Part shown: positions 7,438 through 12,782 of the stretch, in pieces
Layout: each line of letters begins with the position of its first letter
Numbering within the stretch: position 1 is the stretch's first letter
NCBI GenBank assembly: GCA_030591305.1
Contig: JAUVBI010000066.1
Location: 1 to 12,782 of the forward strand
Length of the DNA stretch: 12,782 bases
Direction: 5' to 3'
Origin: Pseudomonadota bacterium
Lineage (GTDB): Bacteria > Pseudomonadota > Gammaproteobacteria > Pseudomonadales > Halieaceae
Translations under genes and position numbers: made by a program
The notes under the pieces: model-generated
What the model was told of the DNA's origin: nothing
What the model saw: only the letters and a program-made list of their open reading frames with translations
The model's database searches: none

Positions 7438-7599
7438 ATGAAAACTGGACAATTGCACCACTACAGCGCCAGCTTGCCTGTGACGCTCTACGACGACCTG
7501 CTGGAACAACTTGAATGTGACGACGCATTCCGCTTTCCAGACGATGGCATTGCCACGTTCAATGGCGCGAGACGGCAGTACCGTTTCATGGAAGAATAG
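7438..7599 (+). CDS. Small unknown protein (53 aa) coupled to an alpha/beta hydrolase
   Basis: An ATG at 7438 opens a 53-residue frame ending at TAG 7597-7599. The last base of this stop is the first base of the next gene's GTG (TAGTG), and the GGAAGA that would serve as that gene's ribosome site is inside this frame. Such overlap suggests translational coupling and supports the frame being real. The peptide (N-terminus MKTGQLHHYSASLPVTLYDD, C-terminus ending GARRQYRFMEE) is acidic in the middle, has no membrane segment, and I do not recognise a family. Its own ribosome site is poor (GGTAA four bases before the ATG). An AT-rich dyad lies directly upstream. It may be a small partner or regulator of the hydrolase; this is inferred from position only. 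Confidence 0.5.
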   Translation: MKTGQLHHYSASLPVTLYDDLLEQLECDDAFRFPDDGIATFNGARRQYRFMEE

Positions 7600-8414
7600 T
7601 GACGTTTCGGTGGCGGCAGGTCGTCCCGGTAATGCTCGTCCTGGGAGGGCTCACCATGTTCACCACCTTGCAGCGCCATTTGATCTATTTCCCCAGCACG
7701 GCGCAGGCCGATGAGTTGTCGCAAGAGGCCGCGCGAATCGGCCTGACAACCTGGCGCGATGGCAATGGATCGGCCATCGGCTGGAAATCAACCGGGGACC
7801 GCAGCACCCCCAACCGCATGCTGGTGTTTCACGGCAACGCGGGCTACGCGTTGCACCGGGATTATTTTGTGGCTGGCTTCCAGGCGCTGGGGGATGAGTG
7901 GGAAGTGTTCCTGTTCGAATACCCGGGATATGGGGCGAGGGAGGGCACGCCGTCTGCGGCCACCTTCAAGGCCACTGCCGCGCAGGCACTGGAGTCGTTA
8001 TTGGCGGCTGACTCGCGACCAATTTATGTTATCGGTGAGTCCCTGGGCAGCGGCATTGCCAGCTATCTGGCGGCCACCTTCCCGCAGCAGGTGGCCGGTC
8101 TGCTGCTGGTCACCCCCTTCTCGAGCCTGGCCGATGTCGCGGCGCACCACTACCCTTTTCTGCCTGTTCGCACCCTGTTGAGCGAGCGCTATGATTCGGT
8201 GGAGGCTCTGGCGCATTATCGGGGTCCGGTGGCCTTTCTAATCGCCGGGCGCGATGAGGTGGTGACGACCAGTCTGGGCCGACGACTCTACGACAGCTAT
8301 ACCGGCCCCAAGTGGCTGCGCGTCGAGGCCCAGGCCGGTCACAATTCGCTCCCCTACAACCCCGAAGCCGCCTGGTGGGGTGAAGTGTCGAAGTTCCTGA
8401 CTTCCCGGCATTGA
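7599..8414 (+). CDS. Membrane-anchored alpha/beta hydrolase
   Basis: A 271-residue serine hydrolase of the BEM46/YfhR-like group. Residues 8-23 (VVPVMLVLGGLTMFTT) form one hydrophobic N-terminal segment, likely an anchor leaving the catalytic domain outside the cytoplasm. The oxyanion motif is VFHGNAG (76-82), the nucleophile is S148 in GESLGSG, the acid is D219 in AGRDEVV, and the base is H248 in AGHNSLP, so the triad is complete. The GTG start at 7599 overlaps the stop of the preceding small gene and has GGAAGA six bases upstream. A later ATG at 7632 would cut the anchor and has no good site. The family handles esters or lipid-like substrates, but no specific substrate can be named. Confidence 0.85.
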   Translation: MTFRWRQVVPVMLVLGGLTMFTTLQRHLIYFPSTAQADELSQEAARIGLTTWRDGNGSAIGWKSTGDRSTPNRMLVFHGNAGYALHRDYFVAGFQALGDEWEVFLFEYPGYGAREGTPSAATFKATAAQALESLLAADSRPIYVIGESLGSGIASYLAATFPQQVAGLLLVTPFSSLADVAAHHYPFLPVRTLLSERYDSVEALAHYRGPVAFLIAGRDEVVTTSLGRRLYDSYTGPKWLRVEAQAGHNSLPYNPEAAWWGEVSKFLTSRH

Positions 8415-8485
8415 AGATGGAATCCTTGTGCCGCAGGCCGAGCATGGACTGCAATCGCATGGACATGCCGTAAGCAATGTGATCC

Positions 8486-9220
8486 TCACAAGGCCGGGTG
8501 GGGTATTCGGCCAGCAACCGATACCTCCTCGTAGGCCACCTCGAATCCTGTTTGCCCGGGCCTTCCCCACCAACAAGCCTGCTCATCGAGCTGAACATGC
8601 CAGTGGGTCTGCGAAGGAATCTGGTCGGGCACCAGCGCAGCGGGGCTCAATGCCGCGCAGTTCACGCCCCCCGCCTGCCGGGCGGAGCCGAACAGAACCA
8701 GGTCCACCTTCTCCGCCCGCAATGTCACCGCCAATGCCTGGGAATCGGCGTAACTGCCAGGATCAGAGATCCGCCCGTGGAATGCCGCCAGCGCCGCGGT
8801 GGTCAGATCCACCGAGGATGCACTGTCCAGCTCAAACCCGATGGCGGTCCGGTCATAGCGAATGACAGCCAAAGACCCCATATCCTGCAGCGCCGCCCGG
8901 AACAACCACAAATAGACTGCCGATTCGGTCATCGCCGTCTCCAGCTCCCGGGCGCAGTACAAAACACCCGGGTCGGTCATCCGCCCAAAACGGGACCCGT
9001 GGCGTAATGGAGGGTAGCGGAACGGCGTCTTCAGTAACCAGTGCAGATGTTCAGAACCGGGCAGGTAGGACGGTTTGTTTTCGTCCAGCAGAGCCTCCAG
9101 GCGCACCTGCTCATCGGCCGAGCCCGTCACGGCTCGCGTAGCCACCTGCTCCTGGCTCTCCACAATGCGCCAGGCCGGGCCGCGCCAGTGTATTGTCTGT
9201 CGCAGATCGGCAGGTATCAC
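8486..9220 (-). CDS. RES-domain toxin (NAD+-degrading family)
   Basis: A 244-residue protein of the RES family, named for its conserved Arg, Glu and Ser. Studied members (MbcT, PseT type) degrade NAD+ and arrest the cell. The core is recognisable as the stretch RFGRMTDPGVLYCARELETAMTES (about residues 77-100, with the Arg and the Glu), followed by a conserved beta region, and a Ser near FGSARQAGG. The GTG start overlaps the antitoxin's TGA as GTGA, so the two genes are translationally coupled. Partner first and toxin second is the usual RES/Xre order. At 244 residues it is on the long side of the family. It converges on the alpha/beta hydrolase with about 70 bases between stops. The catalytic assignment is by motif likeness only. 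Confidence 0.85.
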   Translation of the reverse strand: MIPADLRQTIHWRGPAWRIVESQEQVATRAVTGSADEQVRLEALLDENKPSYLPGSEHLHWLLKTPFRYPPLRHGSRFGRMTDPGVLYCARELETAMTESAVYLWLFRAALQDMGSLAVIRYDRTAIGFELDSASSVDLTTAALAAFHGRISDPGSYADSQALAVTLRAEKVDLVLFGSARQAGGVNCAALSPAALVPDQIPSQTHWHVQLDEQACWWGRPGQTGFEVAYEEVSVAGRIPHPAL

Positions 9221-9588
9221 ACCCTACCCCGCATGGCGTCGAGATAAAGATTCACTTCCGCCAGGCCCTGGTAGGTCTCGATCAGATCCAGCGGCACCTG
9301 CTGTCTCAGGTGATGGTTCACCGTGCGCATCCAGTGCTTCATCTGCGCCTCATCGCCGCCTAGAATGGCATACAGTGCGCGATAGACCCGGATCAAACCG
9401 AGGGCCAGTTCCTGCTGCTTGTATCGGGTCAGGGAGGCGGTGCCACGGGAACAATTTTTCATGGTCGCCTCACCGACCCCAAGCACACGCGCCAGCCGGG
9501 ACAAGGTCACACCCAGGGTATCCGCACTGCGCAATACCGAGGAGGTCACCAATTCACTGTCGCTTTGTTTCGCTAATGCCTGAACCAT
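9217..9588 (-). CDS. Xre/MbcA/ParS-type antitoxin of the RES toxin
   Basis: A 123-residue antitoxin. The first half contains an Xre-like helix-turn-helix (TLGVTLSRLARVLGVGEATMKN, about residues 24-45, broken here only for length). The second half is the toxin-binding domain, seen in the ending HWMRTVNHHLRQQVPLDLIE plus TYQGLAEVNLYLDAM, which matches the usual MbcA/ParS pattern of W-x-x-x-x-N, P-L-x-L-L and E-V-x-x-Y-L. It should inhibit the RES protein by covering its active site and repress its own promoter. AAGGG lies about eight bases ahead of the ATG. The promoter region is a long AT-rich inverted repeat, as expected for autoregulation. Confidence 0.86.
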   Translation of the reverse strand: MVQALAKQSDSELVTSSVLRSADTLGVTLSRLARVLGVGEATMKNCSRGTASLTRYKQQELALGLIRVYRALYAILGGDEAQMKHWMRTVNHHLRQQVPLDLIETYQGLAEVNLYLDAMRGRV

Positions 9589-9618
9589 GGTGCGACCCTT
9601 TTTCAGTCCTTTGTATAA

Positions 9619-9661
9619 ATATATACTATTATTATATATTGGTATATATAGCCTTTTTCAA
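9619..9661 (-). promoter_or_regulatory. Promoter and operator-like repeat of the RES/Xre operon
   Basis: On the minus strand, TTGAAA (9661-9656) and TATATA (9638-9633) are 17 bases apart and sit about 45 bases before the antitoxin ATG, a good sigma-70 layout. An inverted repeat, ATATATAC (9619-9626) and GTATATAT (9642-9649), covers the -10 and part of the spacer. A repressor bound there would block the promoter. The symmetry is partly expected from the strong AT bias, so the operator role is less certain than the promoter. Confidence 0.5.
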
Positions 9662-9945
9662 TATGAAATGAGTCTGAACGGGGACCGTGTTTCTAACACG
9701 AAATGATACCGAAATAGCCTGAATTCTGTGCACGACGGAAGGATGAATACCATCATGCACCCACTGACGACACCCTGAGGGAAGACTACCCTACTGCGGC
9801 CGGGAGGATCTTTATGTGACCCCCTGGAAGGGGGTCAATTTTGGCTGCGAATCAACAGTCCCACCTCATAAAGCTACATTGAACGACTTTTTCTGGTGCT
9901 GAAAATATCCGCAACTAGAACCACAACTAGCCAGGCTTAGGTTAG
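9662..9945. other. Gene-poor gap with a hairpin and possible element remnant
   Basis: No convincing gene lies here. One + frame from about 9719 to 9819 reads as protein-like (…LREDYPTAAGRIFM then stop) but has no start or family I can name, and may be the end of a decayed gene. A perfect hairpin lies at 9818-9836. A second imperfect hairpin (AACTAGCC with GGTTAGTT, 9925-9947) touches the stop of the DUF3299 gene and could help end its transcript, although no T tract follows on that strand. Base composition falls from GC-rich to AT-rich across this stretch. Confidence 0.5.
9816..9866 (+). mobile_element. Possible IS21-like element end (remnant)
   Basis: GACCCCC (9818-9824) and GGGGGTC (9830-9836) form a perfect 7-base-pair hairpin with loop TGGAA. 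The hairpin runs into TCAATTTTGGCTGCGAATCA, which resembles the repeated TCAATTTT-x-TGCCGAT-type units at the ends of IS21-family elements. No transposase gene, second end or target duplication was seen, so this can only be a trace. The hairpin followed by AATTTT could also work as a weak terminator. Confidence 0.25.
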
Positions 9946-10461
9946 TTAATATAAATATTCTTCTATTGAAGCTTTTTGTAATGTGTATCCAGTATGACCT
10001 TCAGAAGTATCGACAGATTTCAACACTAGTTGACCTGATACCCATACAGGCGAATATGGATTACTTACTTCTAGCGGTTGAGATAATTTGACGTAAATCA
10101 TTTGATTTGGCTCATGGTGAGCGTGGATTTTCACATGATGCTTTAAATATGGCATTAGAATAAATTCAGAAACCACATTAGATGTAAATTTAACTGGCAG
10201 CATATAACCCGCCAGTTTTATATATTGCTTATCCAGTTTTGATGCCAGTGATCTTTCATCAACATGGTGATGCTTAGTTGGATCAGGATCAATCAGTGGT
10301 CGACGCCAACTCGCAGGCACAAGATCTTTCCATTCAATCACTGAATACTCTTCACTTGTTTCCGCTTTCACCTGAAAACTCATAGTAAAACTAAAAAATA
10401 TAAACATGTTTAACGCATTGATATAGCGAAACAATGCACCATGACTTTTCTTTACGGACAT
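9946..10461 (-). CDS. Exported DUF3299-family protein, histidine-rich
   Basis: A 171-residue protein. Residues 1-33 form a signal peptide (hydrophobic LNMFIFFSFTMSF, likely cleaved after VKA). The mature part matches DUF3299: IEWKDLVPASW (42-52), KLAGYMLPVKF (82-92), SEFILMPYL (98-106), PNQMIYVK (118-125) and PVWVSGQL (138-145). In most family members the stretch before PNQ is a proline-rich GACIHVPPP segment; here it is KHHVKIHAHHE (107-117). Another HHH occurs at 64-66. The function of the family is unknown, and it is often found with exported or metal-related proteins. I took the ATG at 10461 because the hydrophobic segment follows at normal distance; a GTG at 10503 would place 14 extra residues ahead. 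Neither has a strong ribosome site. A terminator separates it from the sulfatase, so it needs its own promoter. It is distinctly AT-rich. Confidence 0.75.
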   Translation of the reverse strand: MSVKKSHGALFRYINALNMFIFFSFTMSFQVKAETSEEYSVIEWKDLVPASWRRPLIDPDPTKHHHVDERSLASKLDKQYIKLAGYMLPVKFTSNVVSEFILMPYLKHHVKIHAHHEPNQMIYVKLSQPLEVSNPYSPVWVSGQLVLKSVDTSEGHTGYTLQKASIEEYLY

Positions 10462-10508
10462 ATTTCTACACTCAAGATAAGGCAGTGATGTTAGAAATAT
10501 CACGGCCT

Positions 10509-10536
10509 AAAAAAAGAACCGCCACACGGGCGGTTC
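10509..10536 (-). terminator. Intrinsic terminator of the MBL-sulfatase operon
   Basis: GAACCGCC (10516-10523) and GGCGGTTC (10529-10536) form a perfect 8-base-pair stem with a 5-base loop. On the minus strand the stem is followed by TTTTTTT (10515-10509). It lies about 70 bases behind the sulfatase stop and before the DUF3299 gene, so it should end the transcript coming from the right edge. Confidence 0.85.
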
Positions 10537-10605
10537 GCTTCAATACATAATAATAGACGGAAGAATTGTTTATTGTAATATCCCAGCGTTTATCAGCCAA
10601 AATAT

Positions 10606-12324
10606 TTATTTAACTCCCCAACCCTCCTCAAAGCCTGACCACTCAGGACGTTGTTTCAGTATACCGTTTACATCAAACGGAACGTCATCAGCATCAAATC
10701 GTGCTTTGCCTGCCTTTACTATCTCAGGCCGCGGGTTTTCAAGCCCAGTCCAGGGGAAAGCTCTGGCTTCTGGGTTATTAGGGTATTTTCCCAGCAGTTC
10801 CTGATGGCGCGCTCGCATCACACTAAACATGCCCTTGGTAGGAAACATGGGCAACATTTTTGGTTGCACTTCACGCGGATCATTGTACAGGTCGTAGAAT
10901 GACGCGCCGGCTAAACCCGGTAAATCACCCATCCAATGGCGTTTAAATCGCCCCTTGACCGTGGCTGCATAAGTTGAGCCAGTATAGATATGCACGTAGT
11001 CTCTGCGACTGTGTGAATCACCATTGATTAATAATGATGTTTGGTCAACGCCATCAATGATGCGATCTGTCGGCACATGCTCCAAGGCTCCACCCAAACG
11101 GGCAAAGGTAGTGTACAGGTCGGTTTCATGAATAATGTCGCCAACTAAGGATCCTGCTTCAATCATGCCCGGCCACCACACCATAAAGGGCACTCGCACG
11201 CCGCCTTCCAGATAATCACCCTTACCTCCGCGATGCAGGGTTTCGACCATGCCAGGAGGGCCATTGTGTGTCATTGGCCCGTTGTCGGCCATTAACAATA
11301 CGATGGTGTTTTCTGCAATCCCAAGATCGTTAAGCTCATCCATCAATCGCCCGATGAAAGGATCTAAACGCGTCAGCCCTTCTTGCAGGAACCCCCCAGA
11401 CAGGGTCTTTCTGTCAGGGAAGGGCTGAAATGCGAGCATGTTCGGCCAATAAGCCAGGTAGAAAGGCTTCTTTGCCTTGGCGTTTTTCTCGATGAATGCA
11501 ATGGACTTGTCCTGATTGTCCTGCATCATCGCGTACCAGCCTTCGATATCACCCGGCTCAACCGTTTCTCTAACCGGCCCTCCCTTTTTACCCTCTACAA
11601 CAGCAGGAAACCCAATCGGACGCCATCCCTTATCAATATCATAAGGATCGTCAGGGTAGATATCTGGATAAATGGTTGTAGGTGAGACGCCACCTGCCAC
11701 CTCTGAGCGTCGATTATAAATAATAGGGTACTGGTTATAACCATTCCACTGAGCTTCATCAAAACCCTGATTGGTCATATAGCTTTCTTCAATATCGCCG
11801 AGATGTGCTTTACCGTAAAAAGCGGTGGCGTACCCAGCAGGCCCCAGCACTTCTGCCATGGTGACTTCTTCATCGGCCAGACCGCCGTATTCATACGGGA
11901 ATCCGACATCCATCAGGCCGTTGCGAATAGGATGGCGCCCCGTAATGACGGCTGCACGGCTTTGGGTACATGATGGTTCCGTGTACATGCGCATGTAGTT
12001 GGCGCCTTCTGCGGCCAGTTTATTTATGTTCGGGGTTTTGAAACCACGCAGCATCTGGAGCTCCGGAATGCCAACCTCCCCAACCGGCGTGTCATCCCAC
12101 ATGACATGGACAATATTGGGCGGTGTACCAAACTTCTTTTTCAAAGCCGCCAGTTTTATATTCAGCTCAGAATCTTCTTCCGCCCACGCCTTACCATGTG
12201 TGGCTTTGAGTACGTAGTAATCGGCGTCGTGAATAATTTCTTTGCTGGCCTGGGCATCAGGTAAACCACAGCTTATTGTTAAGCCAATGGCAGAAACTAC
12301 GGCTATTGCGGTTATGCTTTTCAT
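10606..12324 (-). CDS. Periplasmic S1-family sulfatase (arylsulfatase type)
   Basis: A 572-residue member of the formylglycine-dependent sulfatase family, which removes sulfate from esters. The metal-binding start is NIVHVMWDDTP (D77, D78). The active-site signature is EPSCTQSRAAVITGR, where C119 would become formylglycine and R123 follows; the usual C-x-P-x-R has Gln in place of Pro. GKAHLGD (usual GKWHLG), LMADNGPMTHNG and the late Lys in GGKGDYLEGGVRVPF complete the site. I placed the start at the ATG at 12324 because GAGAAGGA sits eight bases ahead of it and a signal peptide follows at once (ITAIAVVSAIGLTISC, with cleavage after AQA or a weak lipobox). A longer frame from GTG 12369 or ATG 12360 overlaps or adjoins the upstream MBL stop but has no ribosome site. 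It is co-transcribed with the MBL gene. Confidence 0.88.
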   Translation of the reverse strand: MKSITAIAVVSAIGLTISCGLPDAQASKEIIHDADYYVLKATHGKAWAEEDSELNIKLAALKKKFGTPPNIVHVMWDDTPVGEVGIPELQMLRGFKTPNINKLAAEGANYMRMYTEPSCTQSRAAVITGRHPIRNGLMDVGFPYEYGGLADEEVTMAEVLGPAGYATAFYGKAHLGDIEESYMTNQGFDEAQWNGYNQYPIIYNRRSEVAGGVSPTTIYPDIYPDDPYDIDKGWRPIGFPAVVEGKKGGPVRETVEPGDIEGWYAMMQDNQDKSIAFIEKNAKAKKPFYLAYWPNMLAFQPFPDRKTLSGGFLQEGLTRLDPFIGRLMDELNDLGIAENTIVLLMADNGPMTHNGPPGMVETLHRGGKGDYLEGGVRVPFMVWWPGMIEAGSLVGDIIHETDLYTTFARLGGALEHVPTDRIIDGVDQTSLLINGDSHSRRDYVHIYTGSTYAATVKGRFKRHWMGDLPGLAGASFYDLYNDPREVQPKMLPMFPTKGMFSVMRARHQELLGKYPNNPEARAFPWTGLENPRPEIVKAGKARFDADDVPFDVNGILKQRPEWSGFEEGWGVK

Positions 12325-12368
12325 TAATGTATTCCTTCTCACTGAAGTTGTTTTTTTCATAGTTATCA

Positions 12369-12782
12369 CTACTTTTTATTGCTCGCCTCCAAGTTTTTCT
12401 GCTTTAATCGCCATGCAGCACCCATACCACTCTTCAGGTTTTCTGGCAGGATATCCAAAGGTACAACAAGATCACTTTCCACTGGCCATTCATCTAGCAG
12501 TACAGGGTGATTAGCTTCAGGATAATATTTCTTCGGATCAATTTCCTGCTCACGCACAAATGGCTCCTGAATCTTTGTTCGATCCGTCGTTGGCAATGGA
12601 ACAATTAACTGCCCATTTGAAAAGTCAAACTGAGGTGAGCGCATATTAGGATATTCAGGAAGGATACCTTCACGCACCCAAACCAGATCTTTAGTCATAT
12701 TAACGACGATGCCATCAGGCGCACCAAAATGGAAAGGTCCTTTCCAGTGTTCGCGTACTTCAGCAACAGACTCTTCATTCTG
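12369..12782 (-). CDS. GntH-type MBL-fold metallo-hydrolase, C-terminal part
   Basis: The frame is open from the right edge (reading QNEESVAEVREHW) to a TAG at 12371-12369, giving the last 137 residues of a protein that begins outside the window. EHWKGPFHFGAPDGIVVN is the final strand region of GntH-like MBL hydrolases, followed by the long tail KDLVWVREGILPEYPNMRSP and PKKYYPEANHPVLLDEWP that these exported proteins carry. The tail aligns with the displaced C-terminus of the broken gene at 348-1258, which is how both were recognised. The metal ligands lie outside the window, so activity cannot be assessed. The sulfatase start is 45 bases downstream on the same strand, so the two are very likely in one operon. 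The GntH name comes from a guanitoxin enzyme, but the family is broad and no toxin pathway is implied here. Confidence 0.8.
   Translation of the reverse strand, partial: QNEESVAEVREHWKGPFHFGAPDGIVVNMTKDLVWVREGILPEYPNMRSPQFDFSNGQLIVPLPTTDRTKIQEPFVREQEIDPKKYYPEANHPVLLDEWPVESDLVVPLDILPENLKSGMGAAWRLKQKNLEASNKK

Noticed and set aside
8479..8491. Small palindrome TGTGA-TCC-TCACA between the hydrolase and RES genes
   Set aside because: A five-base stem with a three-base loop and no T tract; it could resemble a CRP half-site pair but the spacing is wrong and it is at gene ends.
8110..8865. Overlapping frames on both strands around the hydrolase and toxin ends
   Set aside because: Their composition is low-complexity Pro/Arg-rich and no family pattern is present. 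The hydrolase and RES protein explain this DNA.
9075..9671. 198-residue + strand frame across the RES/Xre genes
   Set aside because: It is Ser/Pro/Arg-rich, antisense to two genes with clear families, and crosses their promoter.
12325..12369. Sulfatase start at GTG 12369, overlapping the MBL stop as TAGTG
   Set aside because: No ribosome site precedes it, and it would put a basic 15-residue extension before the signal peptide. The ATG at 12324 has a strong GAGAAGGA site.
348..12782. Guanitoxin biosynthesis locus suggested by the GntH-like proteins
   Set aside because: No other guanitoxin pathway enzyme is visible, and the GntH-like family is widespread in bacteria that do not make the toxin. 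The name reflects family likeness only.

Overview
The window looks like a chromosomal stretch from a gammaproteobacterium, probably a marine heterotroph of the Cellvibrionales/Halieaceae type. That placement is inference from gene content: GntH-type metallo-hydrolases, an S1 sulfatase, an AraC-regulated UbiD/UbiX pair and exported M20 amidohydrolases. No rRNA, tRNA or CRISPR array was seen. By eye, the left three quarters is fairly GC-rich and everything right of about 9,900 is clearly more AT-rich.

Left part (1-5,100). The window opens inside the C-terminus of a Fic-family protein (+). Next comes a broken minus-strand gene for an exported MBL-fold hydrolase of the GntH type. Its N-terminal 250 or so residues run directly into the family's C-terminal tail in another frame, so the middle of the protein, with part of the metal site, is gone. 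Reading away from it are an AraC-type regulator and a UbiD/UbiX pair (prFMN-dependent decarboxylase and the prenyltransferase that makes its cofactor), a likely small catabolic unit for an aromatic or unsaturated acid. A YhbP-like flavin-oxidase-fold gene converges on ubiX.

Middle (5,100-9,700). A CopG/BrnA-like antitoxin gene with no toxin beside it lies 21 bases behind an exported M20 amidohydrolase. Divergent from these is a GFA/CENP-V zinc protein. An AT-rich dyad then precedes a 53-residue unknown protein whose stop overlaps the GTG start of a membrane-anchored alpha/beta hydrolase. A RES/Xre toxin-antitoxin operon follows on the minus strand, with a promoter buried in an AT-rich inverted repeat.

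Right part (9,700-12,782). A gene-poor gap holds a hairpin resembling an IS21-type element end. It is followed by a histidine-rich exported DUF3299 protein, a strong intrinsic terminator, a periplasmic S1 sulfatase with a variant active-site motif (CTQSR), and the C-terminus of a second GntH-type MBL hydrolase that runs off the window. The last two form an operon. The broken gene on the left and this one on the right are paralogues, and the right one shows what the left one has lost.

I did not find a clearly new multi-gene system. The best candidates for follow-up are the sulfatase/MBL/DUF3299 neighbourhood, the 53-residue protein coupled to the hydrolase, and the UbiD/UbiX unit of unknown substrate.
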